This document shows positions 45,975-55,805 of a stretch of DNA of 64,000 nucleotides, piece after piece. The translations under genes and the position numbers were made by a program. Source of the stretch: Lutjanus erythropterus (lineage: Eukaryota; Chordata; Actinopteri; Lutjaniformes; Lutjanidae); contig CM034600.1 in NCBI GenBank assembly GCA_020091685.1, forward strand, positions 37,925,536 to 37,989,535, read 5' to 3'. The notes under the pieces are model-generated. The model searched no databases. It was not told where the DNA came from and was given only the letters and a program-made list of their open reading frames with translations. How positions within the stretch are numbered: the first letter of the stretch is position 1; each line of letters begins with the position of its first letter.

Positions 45975-46408
45975 TTAAAGGGACAGTTCACCCCAAAATG
46001 AGAAATGCATAATTTTCCTTTTACCTGTAGTGCTGTTTATCCATCTAGATTTTTTGGAGTGAGTTGCAGAGTTTTGGAGATATACTGGCCGTAGAGATGT
46101 CTGACTTATCTGCAATATAATAGAACCAGACGGCACTTGGCTCACGCTTCACAAAAACACAAAGTGCTGTCCACAAATCATGATCCAAACCAAATCAAAT
46201 CCAGAGACCTTGTTGTGAGTAGTTTCATGAAGGAACGTTTTTCTTTCTCGAAGAACGAAAATAGTTCTGGTAGATTCTGCTGTAGAAAGAAAGTAGTTCC
46301 TACATAAAACATCTCTACAGACAATATCTCCAAAACTCAACATCTCACACCAAAAAATCTAGATGGATAAATAACACTACAGGTACAGGCAGTGAGCTGA
46401 CCCTTTAA
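45975..46408. mobile_element. MITE family A, full-length-looking copy
   Basis: TTAAAGGGACAGTTCACCCC at the left, CAGTGAGCTGACCCTTTAA at the right, TTAA at both edges. The arms are inverted (TTGCAGAGTTTTGGAGATAT against ATATCTCCAAAACTCAACAT), so the single strand would fold into a long hairpin. No coding capacity. Confidence 0.88.
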
Positions 46409-47326
46409 AATATTTCAAACAATGATTTCAAACAATGGGTGGTCATTTTCTAACGGAGAAGTCTGTCACTCTAACCGCAATGGAGCAGTCAATAAATAAT
46501 GTGTCAGTTAGACTTGGTTTGAGTGTATTTCATCTCTGTGTGTGATTATGGATCCAACCATCCCTTTAAATCCTAAAATAATCATTAGCAAATCAATTTT
46601 GTTACTCTAGGCAAAAAAACTTCAGATAAGTGAAAATAAAGAAAATATCTATTTTGACATGTTGCAGATCTATCATGGACACAGGTAGATATTGTGGGAA
46701 GGTGGGACTGGCTTTACACGACAAGCAGAGATACCTTAAAATATACTTTTTTCTCTTCAAAGTCACATTTTACTGCTGCAGCTGGTTGAGATGGAGATAA
46801 TTTCAACTATTTTATATACTGCAGGTATTTGAATCCATAACATGATATATTGTTTAATCATATGATTCATATGTAACATTAATTTCTAACATAACTAAAG
46901 CTGCATCAAAATCAGGAATACTTTATTGATAAGGAAATTATAAAATATAAATAAGAGATATGTAAAAATATGTTCTATGATATGTAACAACAATGTATAT
47001 AGGATTTCTTTAGGAAATATGTTTTAAAAATCATGTGTATAATTCAACATATAACAGCTGAAAAATCTAGTCTATAAATAAGTATGCAATTATACTGAGA
47101 GTATTCGTTGAAATACATACATATTTATGTTATTATATACCAGAGTATTGCACTGTTAAATTATTGTTGCAGAGTGGAGTTACTGAAATGAAATCAAAAA
47201 GGACAATATTTACCTCAGAATAGTAATAGAGTAGAAGTATAAGTGGCATGAAATGAAAATACTCCAGTAAAGTACAAGTAAGAATTTTTATACAGTACTT
47301 GAGTACTCAGTTACATTTAAACATTG
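46409..47326. other. AT-rich intergenic stretch upstream of fitm2
   Basis: 47,200-47,315 is an AC-type fragment (AGTAGAAGTATAAGTGGCAT, AAAATACTCCAGTAAAGTAC). Nothing else is recognised. Confidence 0.5.
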
Positions 47327-47392
47327 ATATAATATAATATAATATAATATAATATAATATAATATAATATAATATAATATAATATAATATAA
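47327..47392. repeat. (AATAT)n pentanucleotide microsatellite
   Basis: About 13 perfect units, 220 bp upstream of the fitm2 start codon. Confidence 0.97.
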
Positions 47393-47439
47393 CACTTATT
47401 CAAATAACAGTTCAGTATGATTTGTTATGAGTTAGTACA

Positions 47440-47610
47440 CCATTCTTTCCAGTAGGTGGCGATATTGCACCGAGTTTACGGGCATAAAGTCTGCCGTTAA
47501 AACTCGAGAGAAGAAGAAAGGTGTCGACAGCCGGCTGAGACACATCATTGGTTGAACCTCAGTGACGTCACATTCACTCCCGCCCGGCTCGTTTGGTCAG
47601 TGGCGTAAAC
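47440..47610 (+). promoter_or_regulatory. fitm2: fitm2 promoter and 5' leader with CTCF-like motif
   Basis: CCAGTAGGTGGCGAT at 47,449-47,463 matches the CTCF core CCASYAGRKGGCRSY at all but one position. It is followed by GATATTGCACC, CGTTAAAACTCG and GAGAAGAAGAAAG, a word order that I recall upstream of many fish genes. Two CG-containing blocks (GTGTCGACAGCCGGCTGAG; CCCGCCCGGCTCG) follow, as expected at a housekeeping-type start. No TATA box is evident. Confidence 0.5.
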
Positions 47611-47783
47611 ATGGCGGCGGTGGATGTCATTGTGGAGAAGTTTGTGACTCTGTGGAGGATCCCGTCCGTCCGTCAGTACTTTCCCTGGGTGTTTTTAGTC
47701 ATCTCGGCGGTGGGGTCAGGACTGAAGGAGCTGCAGTTCGTCCCGCAGACATATTTCAGCAGCAGCAGAAATGTCCTGAATGT
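47611..47783 (+). CDS. fitm2: fitm2 exon 1
   Basis: Encodes MAAVDVIVEKFVTLWRIPSV through SSSRNVLN plus two bases; donor GTGAGT at 47,784. Confidence 0.94.
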
Positions 47784-50257
47784 GTGAGTACTGCTGTCGG
47801 GTTGTTTGCTAACAGGTAGCCGAGGTTAGCTAACAGACAGAAGTGATGATATGAGCGCACCTATCGCTGACTGTGAGGCGCGGCCACCGATGACAGGGAG
47901 GTGAATGTACCGTCAAGAATCAGAATGTACAGACTGTGTTATGATGAGATAAGCAACACTGGAGGAATGTAGTCCAAAGGTAAACTGTAGCTGTGTAGCT
48001 ATTTCCTGTGCTGATAAATTTCCCATTTCTTGCCCAAAATTCAAATTACAGTTAAAAACAAGGCAAAAAGATGATCAAATGCTTATTGATGAAATTACTA
48101 TGAATTAACTTCTCAATCAGCACAAATTAGCCTAGTAACGAAAGAAAGATAAATATTATCGTCTACAAATATAGTCAGTTTACTGTAATAGTGGACTAAA
48201 TAAAATGTGATGCATTTTTTGTCATACATGATAGTCAATTAAATGTCTTTGAGTTTTTGACTGTTTGTCAGACAAAACAAGATATCTGAAGATGTCAAGT
48301 TGGGCTCTGGGAACATTTTCCTCTGATATTTTTAGGGGTGCAACTACAATTAACAATTAATCTGTCAATAATAATAATAATAATAATAATTATTATTATT
48401 ATCATTATTATCATTATTACTACTATTATTATTATTATGATTAATACATTAGTTATTTTGTTTTTAAAATATCAGTAAAAGGTGAAAAATGTGTTTCCCA
48501 AAGCTCAAGATGTCATCCTCAGATGTCTTGTTTTGTCCACAACCCAAATACATTCAGTTTACTGTCATGAAGGAGTAAAGAAATCAGAAAATATTCTTAT
48601 TTAAGGAGCTGGAATCATAGCGATTGATTGATTATCAAAATTGTTGGTAATAAATATAATAATCGATTAGTCGTTGCTGCTTTAGTTGATTTATGGAAAA
48701 AACAAATAATTAACTCATCATTAATGAAAATTATGAGTAGTTTCATTCCCATAGGTGTAAATACTTAAAGGTCAAACATTTTCTGTAAGCTATATGAAAT
48801 AGTATTACCTGCAGTATACGGTGATTGACACAATTCCCAGTTAACAGAAGCTGCAGGAGTACCAGTGCAGAAGCTAAGCAATGTACTGCTGTGGACAAGG
48901 TCAGCAGCAACACATAATTTTGCTACTTAAAAAAATTAATTAACACTCTAAGTATACAATTTATTTAGAATATTTTCACTGCCTTACCTTGCTGTCAGAC
49001 AGTCTTTTCTGATAGGAGTCCACAGCTGTATAAGCCAATGTATTGCTCTCTCTCGCTCAACCAGATTCCTTTTTCAAAATCAGTAATTTTACCTCATAGA
49101 ACACAGGAGCTAATGGTCTACCGCTGCCTTGATTTGTCAGTTTGTTTTTGTTATTGTGTGACTTCAGTGACTCTGAACTAACATTTTAAAAGACTGAGGT
49201 CACGCAATCACACAAACAAACTAATAGATTGAGGCAGTGGTACACCTGCAACTCCAGTGTTCTGCGCTGTTAAATTACTGATTTTGCCAATGGAGTTTGG
49301 TTGGTTTGAAGAGAGTGGTATTTTACTTTATGCAACACCTGTTTCCTGTCAGAAAAGGCTGTCTGACAGCAAGGCAAAGTGTTGAAAATGTTCTAAATAT
49401 AGCTGGTGAGGCCTTTTTAGGTGTCTAAAATACATTGTGCTGCTGAGCCTGTACAGCAGCAAATTTCTTAGCTTTCTACACTGGTACTCCACTTTTCCAT
49501 AGTGGGATGTGTCACCTGCCATCTACTCCAGGTCATACACTGACTACTGATAAGTATCTCATACAAGCCTAAATGTTGTCACAGAGAAGCTCCAATGATG
49601 AATACTATTAACTAAATGCTGATGTGAGTGCTCTGTTCTTCCTACAGGTATTTTGTCAAAGTGTCCTGGGGGTGGACGTTGCTGCTGCTCACGCCCTTCC
49701 TCCTCCTCTCCAACTCCTCCTTCAACAGAAGTGTTTCCTTCCTTGGCCGGCGCCTGCTGTCCCTTGTTGTGGCCACAGCCGTCTGGTATGTCTGCACCGA
49801 GACCTTCTTCTTCATCGAGGACTTCACCGGCTCCTGTTATGAAACTGACACCATGGACGTCGTCAACAAGGAGCTCACGACCAAAGCCAGCTGCAGGCGA
49901 GCCGGCTTCTACTGGCACGGCTACGACATCTCAGGACACTCCTTCATCCTGGCCTACTCCGCTCTCTTCATCCTGGAGGAAACGGCGCCCATGGGCTCTC
50001 TGAAGGCAGCCAGTCTCTCCGCTCTGCCCAGGATGGTTCTCAACCTGCTGTACGTGGCCTTGAATCTGCTGGTGATCCTTTGGGTGTGGATGTTCGCCTG
50101 TACCTCTGTTTACTTCCACGATACATCTCACAAGATTCTCGGGACTGTATGTGGCCTGTTGGGGTGGTATCTGACATATCAGGTTTGGTATCTAAAACCT
50201 TTGTCACCAGGAGTCCCCCCTTCTCGCCACCCTAAAGAACAGAAACAACACGCCTGA
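47611..50257 (+). CDS. fitm2: fat storage-inducing transmembrane protein 2 (FIT2)
   Basis: FIT2 is an ER membrane enzyme of the lipid phosphatase-like fold (acyl-CoA diphosphatase activity is reported) needed for ER homeostasis and lipid-droplet budding. Two exons, 47,611..47,783 and 49,648..50,257, join across a GTGAGT/ACAG intron in phase 2 to 260 codons (human 262). The junction reads SSRNVLN-V-YFVKVSWGW, matching human RNVLNVYFVKV. About six hydrophobic segments are visible (for example near residues 25-40, 68-80, 94-107, 156-168, 187-212 and 220-235). The two family histidines are present: H155 in YDISGHSF and H215 in SVYFHDTSHK (human H155 and H214). The start has a good context (AAACATGG). 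The intron carries a MITE and a palindromic repeat. It is the only plus-strand gene in the block, as in human relative to its neighbours. Confidence 0.95.
48333..48684. mobile_element. hAT-like MITE in the fitm2 intron, with (AAT)n
   Basis: Left end AGGGGTGCAACTACAATTAA and right end AATCGATTAGTCGTTGCTGC then TTTA; same family as 24,342-24,600. A run of AAT changing to ATT at 48,368-48,440 forms a perfect small hairpin inside it. Confidence 0.75.
48850..49500. mobile_element. long palindromic element in the fitm2 intron
   Basis: Two arms of about 310 bp are inverted copies: GCAGAAGCTAAGCAA / TTTCTTAGCTTTCTACACTG at the ends, TTGCTGTCAGACAGTCTTTT / AAAAGGCTGTCTGACAGCAA inside, and GTTTGTTTTTGTTATTGTGT / CAATCACACAAACAAACTAA near the centre at about 49,180. 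Arm text also matches the family C MITE at 63,583-63,776. Confidence 0.75.
49648..50257 (+). CDS. fitm2: fitm2 exon 2 with stop
   Basis: Acceptor TTCCTACAG; encodes residues 58-260 including both catalytic-type histidines; TGA at 50,255-50,257. Strongly GC-biased compared with surroundings; frames on the opposite strand are shadows. Confidence 0.95.
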
Positions 50258-50940
50258 GCTGCAGTCACGCTTGACGCTACAACATTGTAGCTAATGTTGC
50301 AGCCGTCCTTTAAACAGCACACTACAGTTGATGTTATCTGTTTTTGGGTCCACTTTTTTTTTTAAGCTATTTTAAGTTATTCCCTCCTCACTGAAAGGTC
50401 GTTTTGTCCAGGATGACTGCCTGACTGCAGCTCCTGACCGGTGTTTGGCAGCTGCTGTTCCCAAAATGACTCTTGGTAATCTGAGATAAAAGCAAGACGC
50501 TGCTCTGCTGCCCAGCTTCAGCCTCTCACCTTCAGCCTGTGTGGCTCACACACTGCTGCACCATTGTCTCCCAGTTTGTTGCCTTATAGTGCTTTACTCA
50601 GAGTAATCGCAGGTTTTAGATGTCTGAGTGGGAACACTTGAATGTTTACAGCTCCAGTTGTTTAGCACTGATGATGAGTATTTTTGCAGACCAATGTTCA
50701 GTAGCTGCTCATTGTTTTTATAGGAAACTACCTACAGAACAAAGTCAGATAAGACACTGTTACTACAGTGGACCTGCATTTCGTGTGTTTTATTTATCGC
50801 ATGTGGTTTGGGGTTAGTGTGCCAACACTACATGTAAAGTTTGCTCAGATGATGTAGAGCATGAATAGTAGATACGAAGATAATTGTAATGTGTCATCAC
50901 ACATAGACTGTAGTTTTAAGAAGAAATTCTCATTATTAAA
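50258..50940 (+). other. fitm2: fitm2 3' untranslated region (end uncertain)
   Basis: Non-repetitive sequence after the stop codon, with no frame of note. ATTAAA at about 50,936 is a possible polyadenylation signal; the true end is not determinable here. Confidence 0.5.
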
Positions 50941-50984
50941 AAGTTTTAAAGGTCAAGACTGGAAATATCAACAATTAGCTCCAT

Positions 50985-51545
50985 TTTCATTATAGTTTCC
51001 TAATCCTCAAGGTGACATCTTCAGATGTTATGTTAAGCAACTAGGGCTGGGTATCAGTATTCAGTACCCTTAAGGTATCCACCCAAATGACTCTGTACCA
51101 AGTAGTATCAAAACTAATCCAGTCAAATGATACCTGCATTCAATCCTTTTTGTACCCAGATATAGGAAAAAAAGTAAACATTTATATGGTTTTGCTTGCA
51201 GCCAATCACTGCAAGTGTTCTTCAATTTAATGCAATGTGATTGGCTCACTACGGCAGCAGCTACAATCCATACAGTCTGTAATGTGTGGTGAAATCAAGT
51301 GACTTAGAAAAAAAATACTCTAGAAGTTCCTGGTATTTTAACTAGTCTTGTAGCTTTTTGAGTGATACCCAAAGATATTCAGCTTATTATCACAAAGGAC
51401 AAAGAAAAGCAACAAATCCTCGTAACTGAAATGCCGAAACCAGAGATTTTTTTTTTTGACTCTTGAGCTTGAAAACAATTAATCGATTATAAAAAATAGT
51501 TGCAAATTGATTTTCTGTTGCTGGACTGATCGATTAATCAACCAG
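50985..51545. mobile_element. hAT-like MITE interrupted by another hAT-like MITE
   Basis: The outer element (ATCCTCAAGGTGACATCTTC, then AGATATTCAGCTTATTATCA, CAATTAATCGATTATAAAAA) is of the 48,333 family. It is split at about 51,041-51,370 by an element opening TAGGGCTGGGTATCAGTATT and closing GAGTGATACCCA. The family consensus resumes across the junction. Confidence 0.7.
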
Positions 51546-51830
51546 TTGTTTTATTTACCATTTTATTTATTGTTAGCAAAAACATGAAATGACTGAAACT
51601 GAATTTAATTTATAGTTAATGATAAATGGTGCTCATACAAATAATTGAGATTTAATTTTCTTTTCTGATCATTTTTTTTCTACTGATATAGTTTAAGACT
51701 AGTGCAACAAGATTTGCACAAATATTACCTTGTATACAAACAAATTACCGACAATGACAGGAACCAATAATGAAAATAAACAATATATTCTGGTCAAAAC
51801 AGGCCACATGCCCTAACTTATAGAGCCGTG

Positions 51831-52059
51831 CAGGGTTCAACGTTAATGTTTTCCTGGTTGGGCAAGTGGGTCAGAAATCTACTTGCCCAAAGTCAGTTTT
51901 ATTTGTCCCTATAACAAGTTGTTTTATTTATTAGTGTTATCAGACTTACAATAGACTTTAATTGATTAATTCATGTTTAAGCTCGATTTAGATTAAATAG
52001 ATTTACCAGCCCGCCATGGCATTTTACTTGCCTCTGACAGTCCCTGTTGTTGAGCCCTG
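51831..52059. mobile_element. hAT-like MITE, CAGGGTTCAAC family
   Basis: Left terminus CAGGGTTCAACGTTAATG and right terminus GTTGTTGAGCCCTG are inverted; the interior has CTACTTGCCCAAAGTCAG and TTACCAGCCCGCCATGG. A common fish family. No clean 8-bp duplication was found. Confidence 0.7.
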
Positions 52060-53547
52060 CTGTGTAGCACAAATTTACAGAAAATCTGCAAAAGAAAATG
52101 CAAAATAAAAGCAAAGTAATATGAATTTCCATCTGGTACCATTGTAATATTTAAGCACCTCCAGATAAACAGCAGGTAGCATTTATTCTTCAAACCACCA
52201 GTCAAACCTCAAAAAGTGGAAAACAGTGAGGGTAATATGACATATCTGTTAGTTTCATCCAGCTGTTGTTATAGATGTGAATGGAAACGATGGATCGCAG
52301 TCAGCTCACATAATCATGATCACGTAATTCAGTAATAACTGTGACAGACCTACTAACAGGTATGTTCATATTTGCCAAAGCCTGGTGTGTTATTCCTCTG
52401 TGCCATAGAGTTCCACTGTTGTCCAGAAATGATTAAAAACATAAATGATTAACACAGGCACTGTAGTTTATTTTCAGTCCCACATGCTCCGTCCTGCTGC
52501 CAAAAACACTTATTAGATTACCAAATGTGTATTAATTCACAACTGAAAATTATGTTAAACTAATTCTTTATTCACTCCTGTTTGAGTAATGTTTTCTGTA
52601 AACTACAGTGCCCAGTTATTTTAGGAAATTACATATTTTATATTTATTTTTATGGCCTGTTATTAAATTTTTACATCCTTAAGGGGCACCAGTGGCCTTG
52701 AGACTGAGAGCCACAGACATGTTAGGGAAAACTGTAAAGTATGGATTGAAATATTATTGGTTTTAGTCTTCTTTTCATGGGATTTGTTGACATCAAGGAT
52801 AATATAGAATAATATAGAACAACACCAGCCTTTCCTGTGGGGAATGTTGAGAAACTTTTAAGTCATAGCAGCATTTTTAATATTAATAGCAATGTAATAA
52901 CTGTTTATGACTTGTCAAATACACAATTATAACCTCTACAGGGACGGGAACATGGAGGGTTGTGGTGAAATAAAAACCATAATGTGTTTATTCCATTTTC
53001 ATTATTTATTTGTCATTGATGGCAACTGAATAAATTAAGGCTTATGAACAAACATCATAAAAAGCACCATAAATAAATGCATATATATAAATATAAAAAA
53101 TAAAAAGTAAAAAATAAAAAAATACTATAGTGAAATATAATGGCCACAAATCACGACTAGGATTCTCGTCTTGAACTCTTTGTGTTCCGAGAAGTTACAG
53201 ATCCAAACCCCTCAGGTGGCACGACTTCAGTCAGAAGAAGCAGCGGAGTCGGAACAGATGTGCTCGCGGTAATCAACATGTACCAAGTGTTCACAATGAT
53301 TGATTGGCTGGTTATGAAGTTTCTTGACGTTTTCCCTGCCTCAGTGTCGCCTGCTGTTTGTCAGTTAACAAAATTAGTGAACGTTTGAGCGTCGAAATGT
53401 CGACACAAATAACAGTAAAGCAAATTTTATGATTGAATCGCAACTTTTGTGCCCTCTCGCTTATTTCAGAAGTTTGAAAAGTTCAGGTATTTTTAATTCT
53501 TCTTTTTTTGTGTGCCATTTACGTCACAGCTGCTCATGCAAGAACAA
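52060..53547. other. anonymous AT-rich stretch
   Basis: 52,480-52,640 shares GTAATGTTTTCTGTAAACTA then CAGTGCCCAG with 63,440-63,570. An A/T-rich tract lies at 53,080-53,130. No gene is seen. Confidence 0.45.
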
Positions 53548-53910
53548 TTAAAGGGACAGTTCATGTGTTTTTGAAGTATCGGCTGTATAAATGTCTGCCT
53601 TCTTTAGAATATAATTGAACTAAATGGTGCTCAAAGCGGCAAAAAACTTGACAGACATCTCTTTTGAGAAATCCGCAGTAATCTGGTCATGATTTCTGGA
53701 AAGAGGCATTGCTGTTAGAGTTTTTCAAATGTATTTTTTGGTGCTTTGACCACCACAAGCTGTTTGCCATCTACTTTCATTATATTAGAAGGAAGGCATA
53801 TATCTCTACAGCTGATGTCTCCAAAACTTTGCAACTTCAGACTGATAAATTGCACTGCAAGTAAGAGGGAAAAGATGTATTCTTGATTTAGTGGTAAAGT
53901 GCCCCTTTAA
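53548..53910. mobile_element. MITE family A copy
   Basis: TTAAAGGGACAGTTCATG at the left and AAAGTGCCCCTTTAA at the right, TTAA both sides; interior TGGTCATGATTTCTGGAAAG and CTGATGTCTCCAAAACTTTG. Confidence 0.85.
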
Positions 53911-54419
53911 GTAACCTCCCTGTTTCCTTTAATGCATATCTCAAATGTCTTCCAGGCATAAAGGATTGATTCCAAACAGCTAAATCTATATGGCTATGCT
54001 GCACTCTCTCCATTATCAGACATGAAACTGGACTCGATGAACTACAGCTTCTACAGCTTCTACTTTCTGAATGAAACTCAGATTTATGATCCGATATGAC
54101 GCAGCAAAGAGATGCTGCAGTTAAAGGAGCATCGATCATCTTTCGTCTTTGGTTCAACGTGATCTGCCACAGCTGCGGCGTGCTGCTGACCGCCGCCTGC
54201 AGAGACGAGCTTCTGTAGCAGTAAGAACTGAAAAAAAAAAACTTATATAAATTACCTTCGTTATCAAAAGAAACACTGAACTGTGAGGCTTTACTGCAAG
54301 AATGCCTGTATAACCAGCCATAAAACCAAAAGCAGCTTACAACTCAAGCCAGAATGAGTTAAACCTAAAGAGCGCACGGTTCAGGAGCAGAATTATAACA
54401 TGTTAAACCCTGGAGGTTT

Positions 54420-54800
54420 GACTAAGAGAAAGCAGAAAGGCTCCCATTAAGGGTGAACAGAGTGTGGAGCGAGAAAAGTACACTGCATCAACAAAACAAC
54501 GAGACAGCTGGCAAGGCTAGCCGGGGGAAAGGCTTTTTTTTTTTTCTTTTTCCTTGTCACGCTCCTTAAAGCCTTCACATGAGTCAGCTTCTCTCCTCCC
54601 CCCTAGTTCCCCTTATTTCACCTTTGAGCTCATTAAAAATTCAAATAAACGATGAGATAATGTATAATTAAAAATATCTATCTGTAAAAACAATCTTGCA
54701 TCTGTCAGGAGGAGTCGGCGACAAACAGGCCGCGGTTAAAATCCAGTGATTTCTCTCACGCTCAGTATTGCTGAGGGACCGTCTCCAACGCGCTGTACAG
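54420..54800. promoter_or_regulatory. candidate conserved non-coding island between fitm2 and gdap1l1
   Basis: Unlike its surroundings it is non-repetitive. It contains an AT-rich homeodomain-type core (CTCATTAAAAATTCAAATAA, TAATGTATAATTAAAAATAT) flanked by GC-rich sequence (GGAGGAGTCGGCGACAAACA, CAACGCGCTGTACAG). Regulatory role is a guess based on composition. Confidence 0.3.
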
Positions 54801-55138
54801 AGCAGGTGCTTCAAAGGTTACAATCAGCAACAGAACATTTACAAATCTGTGGGTTTTAATGTTCGGTAGGGATCATAAATTCTGCCTCTGGACGACACAA
54901 AATCCCCAGTGTCACGAAAACGCTTACACAATAAGAAAGTACCCATGCAATGAAATATACATCCTAAACCTAATGCAGCACTATTGTGCCATAAGACGCA
55001 GAATTTACAACTTTTCTACCAGTTCAGCCAAGTGTAACTTTTCAAACACCCAAAGTTTTGAGCTTCAGAGAGTGACCGTGGACCAGTGTGTGCTGTGTGA
55101 TCTGTGGTGCTCTAAATAAACCGACTCTGAGCGCACGT

Positions 55139-55144
<6 letters not shown>

Positions 55145-55170
<26 letters not shown>
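55145..55170. repeat. (GT)n microsatellite
   Basis: About 13 GT units. Confidence 0.95.
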
Positions 55171-55199
55171 TTTACTGTGTGTAAAGTGTACAGTTAGTT

Positions 55200-55805
55200 G
55201 AAGGAATAGTTTGACATTTTGGGAAATGCACTTGTTCACATTCTTGCAGAGAGTCAGATGAGAAGATCGATATCACTTTCGTGTCTGTCTGTGAAATATG
55301 ATGCCACAGTCAGCAGCTTGTTAGCTTAGCTTAGCATAAAGACTGGGAGTGGAGGGAAACAGATAGCCCCAACTTCTGCCTGTCATGTGGTGGAGATTCA
55401 CGCAGGAGCTATTTTCTTTCCAGTAGAAAACAAAGTAGTTCCAATAGAGTCTTCTGCAGAAAGGTCTGTGGATTATCTTGAGTAACTGGGTCATGATTTC
55501 TGAAAAAAAGACACTGGTTTTGAATTCTTCAAATGTCTATTTTTGGCTCTTTGAGCACCACAAGCTGAGTGCCATTTAGTCTCATTATATCTGAGAGAAG
55601 GCAAACATCTCTACAGCTGATATCTCCAAAACTCAGCATCTCGCACCAAAAAAATCTAGATGGATAACTAAAAATATGTATTTTTCATTTTGGGGTGAAG
55701 TGTCCCTTTACATATGATGCAGCAGCTTTTTAGCCTAGCTTAGCATAAAGTCTGGGAGCAGGTGGAAGCCGCTAAAACCAACTTCTGCCTGTCATGTGGT
55801 GGAAA
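55200..55805. mobile_element. composite of MITE families F and A with an 85-bp direct repeat
   Basis: 55,200-55,395 is family F (AAGGAATAGTTTGACATTTT, TTAGCTTAGCTTAGCATAAA). 55,395-55,710 is a left-truncated family A copy ending GGGGTGAAGTGTCCCTTTA. 55,722-55,805 repeats the end of the family F piece (CAGCTTTTTAGCCTAGCTTA ... CAACTTCTGCCTGTCATGTG). Confidence 0.7.

Noticed and set aside
49559-49918. 119-codon minus-strand frame
   Set aside because: Antisense shadow of fitm2 exon 2.
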